A DNA stretch of 64,000 nucleotides from CBDCUW01 sp965222745 (GTDB lineage Bacteria; Planctomycetota; Planctomycetia; Pirellulales; Pirellulaceae): positions 3,534,001 to 3,598,000 of the forward strand of contig CBDCUW010000005.1 in the NCBI GenBank assembly GCA_965222745.1. The letters are read 5' to 3'. Positions 53,899-62,616 of the stretch are shown here, piece by piece. How positions within the stretch are numbered: position 1 is the first letter of the stretch; every line of letters begins with the position of its first letter. The notes under the pieces are model-generated. The model saw only the letters and a program-made list of their open reading frames with translations. It searched no databases and was not told where the DNA came from. The translations under genes were made by a program, and so were the position numbers.

Positions 53899-55911
53899 TC
53901 ACTCCGACAGCTTCCACTGCTCGTCAAAGAATCCGTCGGCAACCATCTTGCCGGCAAAGATTCCATCGTCTGCTTCATCCACTTTCATCACCGCCCAATC
54001 GGGCAGCATTGCGATCTGCCGCGAATTGCTGACGTTGGAGAATTCTCGGAACGTCATGCCGCTGTTGACAACCAGGTAACGGTTCGGGTTGCCCGGATTC
54101 GGGAAACAAAATACCGCGGCATGAACGCTGGGATCAAAAGTCTTGGTGCCGACTTGCAGTTTTTCGCTGGTCCATTTCACCGGAAATTCCGCCGCCACGT
54201 TGGCCAGGTACCGGTTGCTGCTAAAATCACCAAAACAAACCAGGTGACAGTTCTCGATCTGCTCTTCCGTCAACTCGGTATCGCGAACGACAGGGACGTT
54301 GCCGCGCATCAACCGCCGCCATCTCGATTGCGCGTATTCCAGTTCGCGATCGATCCATCGCTGCACCACGCCGTGCCGGGCTGGCCGGCTGGGAAGAACA
54401 AAAACAAATCGATCACAAAACGCGTCGTCAATTGGCCCCTGCAAACCGGGACGCTTTCGCGGCGCCGGATCGATCGCTTCGACCACGCTCCAGGTTTCGT
54501 CGCGTTTCAGTTCGCATTGAATTCCCGGTGCGACATCCCAATCTTCGATCGTTAAACTCTGGCCGTCAATTTTCAGCTGGGCATTCACCGGACGCTTCGG
54601 CCATCCGGAGGCACGAAAATCGACTTTCAATCGTGTCACTCCCTCGGTCGTCATTTCCAATTCATGATCACTGGTGATCCTGGCGCGAACTCGGCCGGGA
54701 CTCCAATGCCGCCGCAATCCAAGGATCTGCAACCACCGCGCTTGGTTGTACCGCAGCGTGTAAGTGGTGAAATCGATTTCGCGGCGCGGCAGCTCCGTCG
54801 GCTCACCAGCCCACTGTGATATCTGCGAGTCGATTTTTTCGGCCGACTCCGGATCGATCTTGTGTCCCATTCCTTTGCCGATCACGTAGGGAAATTCGAT
54901 GTTGCTTTGCTTGGCAACGGCAAAGACTCGGTCGGCGGCCTGCTTCTGTTTGTCGACCTCGCCGCTGTAGGCGACTGTACGAGTGTTTTGCAAATTGCTC
55001 ACCCAGGGCAACACGTCGTACCAGTTCATCAACCGGCGGCGATTTTCGTCCAGCGCGAAGGGCGGCCCGCTCTCTTTCCAACCTTGATACTCGATCGTGT
55101 CAACAAAACCTGCTCCTGGATTGGCCGACAACCAGCGTCCCGGATCGTGCACAGCGAGGTGCCAACAACCGGCGCCTCCCATCGAAAAACCTCGAATCGA
55201 TATCCGGTTTTCATCGATGTCGATCAAACCGCGAACATGTTCCATCGCTTCGTAAACATCCGTTTCGCCGGCAAATTTAAACGCGTTGCAATGTCGGCCA
55301 AACGGATGCAGCACGAACGTATCGGGCGGCGCGTACCGCCCGATCTTGGTCATCCGTTCCACGAGAAACGGAACCTCGGTTTTGGTGTCGCCACGGCCGT
55401 GAAGCCAAACGTCCAGCCGGTAACGAGTTTTCTGGGAAGGATCGAAGCCAGCCGGAACGACAAGTCCGTAAGGTTGCACGGAATCATCGATTCGGGAAAC
55501 GAAACCGCCGACCAGCAATTGCGGTTCGTCAACCCGATCGGGTGAGAATCCCAACAGCGGAAGACCTCGCTTGCCGTCGCGGACACGACCGAGCCTGAGG
55601 CCGGCTTCTTTCAAGAGGGTTTCCGCGGCGCCGATCGCTTGCGGTTCTTTTCCAAAGAACAATTCCTGTTCCAAAGCCAGCCGCAGGGCGCGGTGAAGCA
55701 CGTGAACATCGGCAAACCATCGATCGGTATCGGCAAGCTCGTTGGCCAGCCGCTCGACTTCGCTTTGCTGGCGATCGACCGATTCGGTCAGTTTGTTTCG
55801 AGACTGGGAACTGATTTTGATTCCGGTCGGTGGAAGCCGTTTGTATTGCTGCGCGGGTGCGGAACCGTAACCCAACAACAGACAACCCACCAACGCGACG
55901 ATGAAACGCAT
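53899..55911 (-). CDS. Secreted alpha/beta-hydrolase, paralogue of 16385-18493
   Basis: 670 residues from ATG 55911, overlapping the end of hisA. Signal peptide (FIVALVGCLLLGYGSAPA). Shares the whole plan with the other esterase: LDVWLHGRGDTKTEVPFL, DTFVLHPFGRHCNAFKFAGE, serine motif RGFSMGGAGCWHLAVHDPGR, AYSGEVDKQKQAADRVF, candidate His in GKGMGHKIDP, and the beta-rich end VVNSGMTFREFSNVSNSRQ. Probably an esterase or depolymerase outside the cytoplasm. The start overlaps hisA by 1-3 bp, suggesting co-transcription with it by chance of gene packing. Confidence 0.86.
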   Translation of the reverse strand: MRFIVALVGCLLLGYGSAPAQQYKRLPPTGIKISSQSRNKLTESVDRQQSEVERLANELADTDRWFADVHVLHRALRLALEQELFFGKEPQAIGAAETLLKEAGLRLGRVRDGKRGLPLLGFSPDRVDEPQLLVGGFVSRIDDSVQPYGLVVPAGFDPSQKTRYRLDVWLHGRGDTKTEVPFLVERMTKIGRYAPPDTFVLHPFGRHCNAFKFAGETDVYEAMEHVRGLIDIDENRISIRGFSMGGAGCWHLAVHDPGRWLSANPGAGFVDTIEYQGWKESGPPFALDENRRRLMNWYDVLPWVSNLQNTRTVAYSGEVDKQKQAADRVFAVAKQSNIEFPYVIGKGMGHKIDPESAEKIDSQISQWAGEPTELPRREIDFTTYTLRYNQARWLQILGLRRHWSPGRVRARITSDHELEMTTEGVTRLKVDFRASGWPKRPVNAQLKIDGQSLTIEDWDVAPGIQCELKRDETWSVVEAIDPAPRKRPGLQGPIDDAFCDRFVFVLPSRPARHGVVQRWIDRELEYAQSRWRRLMRGNVPVVRDTELTEEQIENCHLVCFGDFSSNRYLANVAAEFPVKWTSEKLQVGTKTFDPSVHAAVFCFPNPGNPNRYLVVNSGMTFREFSNVSNSRQIAMLPDWAVMKVDEADDGIFAGKMVADGFFDEQWKLSE

Positions 55912-55912
55912 C

Positions 55913-56641
55913 TTAGCGGTCTCCGGCAACGTCCAAAACTTCTTCCAACTTCATCACGCCATCGTAGATCGAACGCCCGACGATCGCTGCCGGCATGTTC
56001 ATTTTGACCAGCCTGGCAACATCATCCAGTGTGGTGACGCCGCCGCTGGCCACCAACGGGATATCGGTCGCGGCCGCCATCGTCGCCAGCCCATCGAAAT
56101 TCGGTCCCTGCATCATGCCGTCGCGGGAGATATCGGTGTAAATGATCGCGGCGATGTGTGACGTCCGCTGACGGAGGTCTGCGGCGAGTTCGATTGCTGG
56201 TGTTTCGCTGGTTTCCAACCAACCATCGGTTGCGACCATGCCGTCGCGGGCGTCGATACCCGCGGCCAGCTTGCCCGGATAGGCGTCCGCCATTTCGGCA
56301 AACCACTGGGGGCGTTTCAGCGCCGCCGAACCGACCACCAGTCGCGATAACCCCACGTCCAAAAGTTGCCGAATCGACGTTTCGTCTCGCACGCCGCCGC
56401 CCAGCTGACAGGCCAGTCCGGTGGCGGCGACAATTCTTTGCACCGCGGCGCGATTGGCAGTCGAATCGTCACCCTTGGCCGCGTCCAAGTCGACCAGGTG
56501 CAAGCGCTGCGCGCCCGAATCTTGCCAACGCTTTGCAAACTCGACCGGATCGTCTCCGAAGACGGTCTGACGATCGTAATCTCCCTGGCGAAGTCGAACC
56601 GGTTTCCCATGACGCAAATCAATCGCAGGCCATACTTCCAA
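55913..56641 (-). CDS. hisA: ProFAR isomerase, histidine biosynthesis
   Basis: 242 residues from TTG 56641; the frame extends upstream into a repeat, but the family begins EVWPAIDLRHGK. Catalytic Asp in WPAIDLRHGKPVRLRQGDY, QRLHLVDLDAAKG, LACQLGGGVRDETS, GLSRLVVGSAAL, the second catalytic Asp in IIYTDISRDGMMQGPNFD and VASGGVTTLDDV. Isomerises the aminoaldose ProFAR to the ketose form. No other his genes are adjacent. Confidence 0.95.
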   Translation of the reverse strand: MEVWPAIDLRHGKPVRLRQGDYDRQTVFGDDPVEFAKRWQDSGAQRLHLVDLDAAKGDDSTANRAAVQRIVAATGLACQLGGGVRDETSIRQLLDVGLSRLVVGSAALKRPQWFAEMADAYPGKLAAGIDARDGMVATDGWLETSETPAIELAADLRQRTSHIAAIIYTDISRDGMMQGPNFDGLATMAAATDIPLVASGGVTTLDDVARLVKMNMPAAIVGRSIYDGVMKLEEVLDVAGDR

Positions 56642-56671
56642 GATGTCTCTCCTCGTGTCGTTTCTCTTTCC

Positions 56672-56704
56672 CAGTAGGCCGACTTGTCCCCAAATCGGCA
56701 AGTC
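56672..56704. repeat. Half copy of the GTAGGCC repeat upstream of hisA
   Basis: AGTAGGCCGACTTGTCCCCA followed by AATCGGCAAG; no distal arm. It falls between hisA and the DtxR-type gene. Confidence 0.6.
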
Positions 56705-56726
56705 TCCGCTTTTGCGCCCACCACCA

Positions 56727-57389
56727 TCAAGGCGCAACCACGATCAACTTCTCCGCCACCTGTTCGCTAAGCACCGTTGTTCGACCGGCAACCGTCACGG
56801 TGGTGGTCGCGGCAAAGGGAGTATGTTCGACCACTTCGCCGACTGCCGACAATTCCAATCCCGAATCGGTCAAAAACCTCAAAAAATCGCCCGACTGATC
56901 CAAAACGCGAACCAGTCGGAACGATTGGCCAGCCGGCAATTCCGTCAACGCCTGGCCGACGGAGGTGTCGACCGTTCCGTCGCTGCGGGGAATCGGATCG
57001 CCATGCGGATCGGCTTGTGGGTATCCCAAGTGGGCATCGATTCGATCGATCAACCGATCGCTCACCGCGTGCTCCATGTGTTCGGCTTCTTCGTGAACTT
57101 CGTCCCACGGCAAGTCTAGAGTTTGTGATAGAAAAAGTTCGATCAGACGATGCCGCCGCAGCACTCGCAAGGCGAGTTTGACACCTCCGCCGGTCAATCG
57201 CACACCTTCATAGGGAGCGTATTCCACCAGGTCCGCATCGCGCAGCGTCTTCAGCATCGCGGTAACACTGCCGGGCGAAACCGATAACTTTTGAGCGATC
57301 GCTCCGGTGGCGACCACGCTACCCGACCCATGCCCGCCAAGCTGATAGATTGCTTTGACGTAGTTCTCGGTGGTGAGACTAGGCATCAT
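56727..57389 (-). CDS. DtxR/MntR-family metal-dependent regulator
   Basis: 220 residues from ATG 57389 (a second ATG follows at once). Winged-helix start LTTENYVKAIYQLGG, IAQKLSVSPGSVTAMLKTL and LTGGGVKLALRVLRRHRLIE; the metal-binding and dimer region has HEEAEHMEHAVSDRLIDRID and HLGYPQADPHGDPIPR. The C-terminal 70 residues are an SH3-like FeoA domain (LPAGQSFRLVRVLDQSGDFL). Binds operator DNA when loaded with Fe(II) or Mn(II). No transporter is adjacent. It follows the glutamate dehydrogenase gene by 28 bp. Confidence 0.94.
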   Translation of the reverse strand: MMPSLTTENYVKAIYQLGGHGSGSVVATGAIAQKLSVSPGSVTAMLKTLRDADLVEYAPYEGVRLTGGGVKLALRVLRRHRLIELFLSQTLDLPWDEVHEEAEHMEHAVSDRLIDRIDAHLGYPQADPHGDPIPRSDGTVDTSVGQALTELPAGQSFRLVRVLDQSGDFLRFLTDSGLELSAVGEVVEHTPFAATTTVTVAGRTTVLSEQVAEKLIVVAP

Positions 57390-57417
57390 GGACAAAGTTC
57401 TCCCAGCTCGCCGCTGA

Positions 57418-58668
57418 TCACGACGCGAATCCCGCCAATTCGGCCGCGCGGCGGACGCGAGTGATTCCAATGATGTAGGCCGCTGTTCGCAGAGAAAGGT
57501 TGCGCTGCTGCGCCGATTGCCAAACGTGTTCAAAAGAATCGTTCATCGTGCGGTCCAATTCTTGTCGAACACGATCGAGCGTCCAGCGATAGTGTTGGCG
57601 ATTCTGAACCCACTCGAAATAGCTGACTGTCACACCACCGGCATTGGCCAGGATGTCGGGCAAGACAGTGACACCGCGATCGTTCAAACGGGCATCGGCG
57701 GCGGGCTGAATCGGCCCATTGGCCGCTTCGATGATGACCTGCGCCTTGATCTGATCGACGTTTTCGGCGGTGATCACACCACCAATGGCTGCCGGAATCA
57801 AAACGCGAACGTCTTCCAATTCCAGCAGTGCATCGAGAGGCAATTTTTCACAGTGCTGGTATCCCTCCAACAAACCTTGTGGGTGATGCAGTGTGTGGCG
57901 AAGCAGGTCGGGAATGTTCAAGCCGTCCTTGTCGTAGTACGTTCCCGTGATATCGCTGACGGCCACCACCGGAAATTGGGATTCGTTCAGAAATTTGGCG
58001 GCGTGGGAACCGACGTTTCCGAATCCTTGAATGGCGACTGGCGAATCTTCGGCCTGGTATCCCAGTCTTTTGATCGTTTTGACAGTCAGCAAACCGACAC
58101 CGCGCCCGGTTGCCTCTTCACGTCCCTTGGCACCGTACTCTTCCACCGGCTTTCCGGTGATCACAGCGGGATTGAACCCGTGGTACTTTTCCCACTGGTT
58201 GCGAAACCAAGCCATCACCCGGTGGTCCGTTCCCATGTCGGGCGCGGGAATGTCGGTGTCGGGCCCCACGATGTCGTGGATTTGGTCGACAAACGCCCGA
58301 GTCAACCGTTCCAATTCGCGCACGCTTAGTTTTGTCGGATCGACGCCGATCCCTCCCTTGGCGCCACCGTAAGGCAGATTGACCACGGCGTTTTTCCAAG
58401 TCATCAAGCTGGCTAGCGCACGCGTTTCGTCCAAATCGACGTCGGGATGATATCGCAAACCACCTTTCATCGGCCCACGATAGTGATCGTGCTGAACGCG
58501 AAACCCGACAAAGTTTGCCAAGCTTCCGTTGTCCCGTTCGATCGTCACTTGGACTTGAACTTCGCGGCGAGGCATCAACAGTGCTTCGCGCAAGTCCTCG
58601 TCAATGTTCAAGTGCTCGGCCGCCTGGTCGAAATAATGTTTGGTTGCTTCAAAGGCCCGCATCCGCAT
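57418..58668 (-). CDS. Glutamate dehydrogenase
   Basis: 416 residues from ATG 58668 (a second ATG two codons on has better spacing to the GGGGAAAGGGG stretch). Family motifs: GFRVQHDHYRGPMKGGLRYH, LMTWKNAVVNLPYGGAKGGI with the catalytic Lys, DIPAPDMGTDHRVMAWF, VAIQGFGNVGSHAAKFL (NAD(P) site), AAIGGVITAENVDQIKA and DILANAGGVTVSYFEWVQN. Interconverts glutamate and 2-oxoglutarate plus ammonia. Cofactor preference cannot be fixed by eye. Followed closely by the DtxR-type gene. Confidence 0.95.
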   Translation of the reverse strand: MRMRAFEATKHYFDQAAEHLNIDEDLREALLMPRREVQVQVTIERDNGSLANFVGFRVQHDHYRGPMKGGLRYHPDVDLDETRALASLMTWKNAVVNLPYGGAKGGIGVDPTKLSVRELERLTRAFVDQIHDIVGPDTDIPAPDMGTDHRVMAWFRNQWEKYHGFNPAVITGKPVEEYGAKGREEATGRGVGLLTVKTIKRLGYQAEDSPVAIQGFGNVGSHAAKFLNESQFPVVAVSDITGTYYDKDGLNIPDLLRHTLHHPQGLLEGYQHCEKLPLDALLELEDVRVLIPAAIGGVITAENVDQIKAQVIIEAANGPIQPAADARLNDRGVTVLPDILANAGGVTVSYFEWVQNRQHYRWTLDRVRQELDRTMNDSFEHVWQSAQQRNLSLRTAAYIIGITRVRRAAELAGFAS

Positions 58669-58741
58669 CCCCTTTCCCCGGTCAATGGTGTCCGCCAAGG
58701 ATACCACGGTGATGACAGGGTGTGACTGGGGCGGATTCTCG

Positions 58742-58770
58742 TCGGCCGACTTGGGGACAAGGTCGGTCTG
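58742..58770. repeat. Half copy of the GTAGGCC repeat
   Basis: TCGGCCGACTTGGGGACAAG followed by GTCGGTCTG, between the phospholipase-like gene and glutamate dehydrogenase. Confidence 0.55.
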
Positions 58771-58773
58771 CGG

Positions 58774-59844
58774 TCAAGCCGAACGGCGACGTGGTGTTTG
58801 GGTGGACTCTTTGCGATCGCGCGGCACGAAGGGTATCGTCACCGGAATCGGCTCTGGGGTCGATTCCACCGCCACGATGGTCTGCCGAGATTCGAGTCGC
58901 TCGTTGCGCTGCCGAGTCCAGCGCTGTTCATCCTGGTAGACCTTCACCACGCGGTGGGTGATATCGACTTCGGCCGGCAAGTGTTCTTGGATCTTTCCAG
59001 TGCGTTGAAACTCTTCCAACAGCGCCGCCACCTCGGTCCGCTCGGCTCGTGAGCGGAACCATCCGGTCCAAAAACGTAGCGGTACGTCGATCGCGGCCAG
59101 GATCGTCGGAATCGCTAGCGAGACACGTGGCAGGGGCGACGCTCGGCCCGCTTCGGCGTCACCGGCGGCGCGTTCCAACACCCGCGCTAAACCGGTGATC
59201 GTCAGGCCGAATAACTCGGAAAGTGCCGCTTGGGCTTCGATACTCAATCCTTGCCGCGGATCTTGGGCAGCCGTGTCGGCCCAAAAGTGATCCAGCAACA
59301 GTTGTCGCTTGCGGTGAGCAAATCGGGCACCGTGCAACATCGCTTCGCCCAGCCAGCCGTGACGACAAGAGAGCTGAAACACCACTCGCATCTCATCGTC
59401 TTCCCAGCGGCGATAGATCGCGTCGTAGTTTTCTCGGATGCAGCATTCGATCGGGCGATGAAGCACGCGTTCTTTCTGACAGGTTTCGGTGTGCAGCGGC
59501 TGCATCACATCGGTGAAATAGTGGCTCAACACACCGGCCGCGTGCGCCGCGTCCGAAAACCGGTTGCTGCGCAGATATCGCTGCAAACGGTCGTACCAGC
59601 TGTGTGCGACTCGCGGAGCGCCGCCCCAATAGCCGTCGGTAACATGAATCACGTGATTTTGAAAATCACGAAATCGAATGTCCGGATCGATCGCGCCGGT
59701 CAAGTATCGGTCGTGATGCCGAGCGATCAAACGGGCCAGCCGTTTTCCGGCTGCGGTTTGCATCAGCGACAGTGCATCGATCGCAAAACGGTGATGCGTA
59801 GGGTGGCAGTGCGCACGTCGCAAAATGGTAAGCAGGGTACGCAT
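58774..59844 (-). CDS. Zinc-dependent phospholipase C-like protein
   Basis: 356 residues from ATG 59844. His/Asp-rich pattern of the phospholipase C/S1-P1 nuclease superfamily: HHRFAIDALSLM, GAIDPDIRFRDFQNHVIHVT, GVLSHYFTDVMQPLHTETCQ and the central FAHRKRQLLLDHFWADT. There is no classical signal peptide. The C-terminal 100 residues are Arg-rich and possibly disordered (EEFQRTGKIQEHLPAEVD; ends TPRRRSA). The family hydrolyses phosphodiester or phospholipid bonds with three zinc ions; substrate unknown. Confidence 0.8.
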   Translation of the reverse strand: MRTLLTILRRAHCHPTHHRFAIDALSLMQTAAGKRLARLIARHHDRYLTGAIDPDIRFRDFQNHVIHVTDGYWGGAPRVAHSWYDRLQRYLRSNRFSDAAHAAGVLSHYFTDVMQPLHTETCQKERVLHRPIECCIRENYDAIYRRWEDDEMRVVFQLSCRHGWLGEAMLHGARFAHRKRQLLLDHFWADTAAQDPRQGLSIEAQAALSELFGLTITGLARVLERAAGDAEAGRASPLPRVSLAIPTILAAIDVPLRFWTGWFRSRAERTEVAALLEEFQRTGKIQEHLPAEVDITHRVVKVYQDEQRWTRQRNERLESRQTIVAVESTPEPIPVTIPFVPRDRKESTQTPRRRSA

Positions 59845-59894
59845 GGTACTGGATCAAAGTTGGGATTTTCGCATTGTCAGGCTTTGCCGCGCCA

Positions 59895-60206
59895 CTAAGC
59901 GGCTTGGCGAATTCGCGACAGTTCGGCGCTGACGTCCACGCGGTAAGCGGCCGCCTGCCGGGCCAACCGAGCGCGAAACATCGCTTCGCCATCGGAAAGG
60001 GTGCGAGCTTTCGTCAACCGGGCATCAAACTGGTCGACCTTCAGCGGCCGAAACTCGCAGTGCCCCGGTGGTGGCGATGATTGGCCGTAGATGGTTTGCA
60101 GCCGCCATTTGTGATCGGCCAGCGCGATTGCCAAGTAAACCGCGTAAAGTTCACTCGAATTCAGACCGGACAGATCCTGCAACGAATCGATGGGCATCGG
60201 TCGCAT
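59895..60206 (-). CDS. Small conserved hypothetical protein
   Basis: 103 residues from ATG 60206 (ATG 60197 alternative). Soluble, helical: SSELYAVYLAIALADHKWRL in the first half, KARTLSDGEAMFRARLARQA in the second. No signal or membrane segment. Lies between the phospholipase-like gene and another hypothetical gene on the same strand. No family recognised. Confidence 0.65.
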   Translation of the reverse strand: MRPMPIDSLQDLSGLNSSELYAVYLAIALADHKWRLQTIYGQSSPPPGHCEFRPLKVDQFDARLTKARTLSDGEAMFRARLARQAAAYRVDVSAELSRIRQAA

Positions 60207-60302
60207 CCTTGCGCAAGGGAAAACGAATCCTCGATCAAAGCCTCACGGCGGTTTTATGCACCAAGCCAACCGTCCGTGGCAAGTTCAATCGCTGAGCAAA
60301 TC

Positions 60303-61022
60303 CTAACGTGGTTTGGCACGGACGATATCACGCGTTTGGTTGACCAGCCGAAACACCTCTTCCGGCTTCGGATCGGGCGCCACTCGCGTGAAGTAATCTT
60401 CATCGATTCCAAGCAACCGCCTTCGCTGCCTGGAAACTCCCGGATCGGCATCCAGGAAGCCGTCGGCCATCTCGAAGTCGCGATCCCAAAGGACAGCATC
60501 GCTAAGATTCTCGATCAGCGTTTCCCACTCGTTGATTTCCACGCAGGATTCGGCTGGGATGGGGATGTCGTCCGGGAAGGGGCCGAAATCAAAGTCGAAT
60601 CCGTCCTGCTGGTCGTGAGGCGTTCGGAAGACTGCTTGATGAGCCGCCAGCACCATTCCCCGCCAGGTCGGCAGGTCCTGCTGAGGCGCGCCGTCGGGAA
60701 ACAGATCGATTTCGATTGCCACCTGGTCACGGATCTCCACGTACACCGCCGCCACAGTCGCTTCGGCAGCGGCCGACAGCGGTAGCGCCGATTCCGTCTT
60801 CGTCAGCAGGTGCCGCGCCACGTCGTGCAGCAATCCGACTCGCTGACACGCCGACAAGGAATCGTAGGCGGCGATCCCCGACTGGCAGTCGGCCGCCGAG
60901 GTATCCTCCAATGTGTCGTCCACGTGGATCAACAGCGCGTCGATCATCGTATCGATTGCAGTGCCCACCAACACTGCTTCCGCACCCCGCAACGTTCGGT
61001 CGCCTCGGCTGGTATGCCACAT
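60303..61022 (-). CDS. Hypothetical protein
   Basis: 239 residues from ATG 61022, preceded by a GGGGGGAG stretch; a TTG further up is possible. Soluble, acidic and helix-rich: GAEAVLVGTAIDTMIDALLI, SACQRVGLLHDVARHLLTKT, AAVYVEIRDQVAIEID, and a Pro/Asp/Phe segment (DGFDFDFGPFPDDIPIP). No motif assigned. Co-directional with the small protein 97 bp downstream; the two may form one unit. Confidence 0.7.
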   Translation of the reverse strand: MWHTSRGDRTLRGAEAVLVGTAIDTMIDALLIHVDDTLEDTSAADCQSGIAAYDSLSACQRVGLLHDVARHLLTKTESALPLSAAAEATVAAVYVEIRDQVAIEIDLFPDGAPQQDLPTWRGMVLAAHQAVFRTPHDQQDGFDFDFGPFPDDIPIPAESCVEINEWETLIENLSDAVLWDRDFEMADGFLDADPGVSRQRRRLLGIDEDYFTRVAPDPKPEEVFRLVNQTRDIVRAKPR

Positions 61023-61341
61023 CCTGTTTAGCTCCCCCCCCAACTGCCTGCATCGCCAAGAAAAGATGACCGGACGCGCAGGAAAAAAATGTCAGCTTGA
61101 GATAAGTCGCCGACATGATAGTCACTTGACGTTGGCCTGTGCTTGATCAAATCCAAAAATTCGTTGGGCCGAGCACACAGTTTCGTGGTAGCGGGTCGGC
61201 CCACGGATTTCTAAGCGCAAGTGGCTGGGGCACTTACGTCAAAATCACGGCTGCGGCGGCAGGCGAGGTACCTGGTGAATCGCCGAAAGTCTTGGCGACT
61301 TTCGCTACCGCCAAACCCGAATCTTTGGCTGGGACAAACCA
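61023..61341. other. Intergenic stretch with a REP-like hairpin
   Basis: No gene supported. At 61284-61304 is CGAAAGTC, 5-nt loop TTGGC, GACTTTCG, followed by CTAC: a single-arm relative of the element at 13813-13878. It lies just after the MscS stop codon, so it may protect or end that mRNA. Confidence 0.6.
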
Positions 61342-62340
61342 CTAGGATGCTTGAGAAACGTTTTCGGCTGAATCGCGGGCTTCTTCTTCTCGCCGCACCG
61401 GTCGCACGCGGGGACGCTTGCGAACCACTTCTTCGCCCTCATCCAGGCGATCCAAATGGACATCCAATTGTGGGAATGGAATACCAATGTTCACGGCATC
61501 CAGCTGGCGTTTGACCTCGCCGGTCAGCGATTCGAGCATCGGCCAGTAATCGGCCGAGGCGACCCACATCCGCACTTTCCATTCCACGGCGCTGTCACCA
61601 AGATTGCTCAAAATGACGGCGGTTCCGCGGTCTTTACCCTGAATCGTTTGGCCGGCGAAGTTGGCCGCGGCTGCCTCCAAGGCGATGCGGGTGTCGCCGG
61701 TGTCGGCCGAGTAGTCGACACCGACCACCACTTCGATACGGCGATGGGGGTGATAACTGATGTTTTCGATGGTCCCGCCCGAAATGGCACTGTTGGGAAC
61801 GATGATGCGACGATTGTCGGGCGTATCGAAGGTGGTGGTGAACAAATCGATCTCGTTCACCTTCCCGGTCACCCCGCCGGCGCTGACCACGTCACCCACT
61901 TTGAAGGGGCGAAATACCAACATCAACACGCCGGAGGCAAAGTTGCTGAGCGTTCCTTGAAAAGCCAAACCAACAGCAAAACCTGCTGCGGCAAGCATCG
62001 CCGCCAGTCCGCCCAGCGGGGCGCCCAGCTTCGACAAAACCGCGCCGACCACACCGAACATGATGCAGTAGAAAATCGCCTTGCCGACGAACTTTCCCAA
62101 AGTTTCATCGATCCGCCTGCATACCGGCCTGCTGATCACTCGCGAAACATACTTGGCCACCAAGTAGCCGATAAAAATCACGCCTAAACCGACAGCCGCG
62201 TACAACAGCGCCGGTCCGAGAAATTCGGTCGCATAGGCCGTCAACTGCGAGACGTTTCCCTGCGACACTTCCGCGATCACGGTTTCAGTCGCTTCCACAA
62301 TTCCAGTGTTTGGAGTCTGCTCGGAACCTTCGGTTGTCAC
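61342..62340 (-). CDS. MscS-type mechanosensitive channel
   Basis: 332 residues from GTG 62340. Three membrane helices: FLGPALLYAAVGLGVIFIGY, AIFYCIMFGVVGAVLSKL, and the pore-lining helix LAAMLAAAGFAVGLAFQGTL with the Ala/Gly packing of MscS TM3, then NFASGVLMLVFRPFKVGDVV. The soluble beta domain has GTVTGKVNEIDLF-like GVTGKVNEIDLFTTTFDTPD, RRIIVPNSAISGGTIENIS, and the alpha/beta vestibule follows. Releases solutes during osmotic downshock. The charged C-terminus is Arg/Glu-rich. Full length for a small MscS. Confidence 0.94.
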   Translation of the reverse strand: MTTEGSEQTPNTGIVEATETVIAEVSQGNVSQLTAYATEFLGPALLYAAVGLGVIFIGYLVAKYVSRVISRPVCRRIDETLGKFVGKAIFYCIMFGVVGAVLSKLGAPLGGLAAMLAAAGFAVGLAFQGTLSNFASGVLMLVFRPFKVGDVVSAGGVTGKVNEIDLFTTTFDTPDNRRIIVPNSAISGGTIENISYHPHRRIEVVVGVDYSADTGDTRIALEAAAANFAGQTIQGKDRGTAVILSNLGDSAVEWKVRMWVASADYWPMLESLTGEVKRQLDAVNIGIPFPQLDVHLDRLDEGEEVVRKRPRVRPVRREEEARDSAENVSQAS

Positions 62341-62616
62341 AACGGATTTCCTTGTTCAATCTTGATGAAAGAGGACGAAAGATCGCCCAGCCATGAATCA
62401 AGATCCCCCTATAGAACAACAGACACAGCGGCGTAAAGAGGAGCGGGGGCGTGAAACGAGAGAGAATGGTGGCGCCGTGGGGAGATGTTGCGCGCCGATA
62501 GGGAGAGGGTTTGCACACCATGCCCTCCCCGGCCGCTACCGCGTCCGACCCTCCCGCAGGGAGAGTGATTTTGCAAGTGACGTCATTCAAACAACGAAGT
62601 TGTTTCCGAACAATTC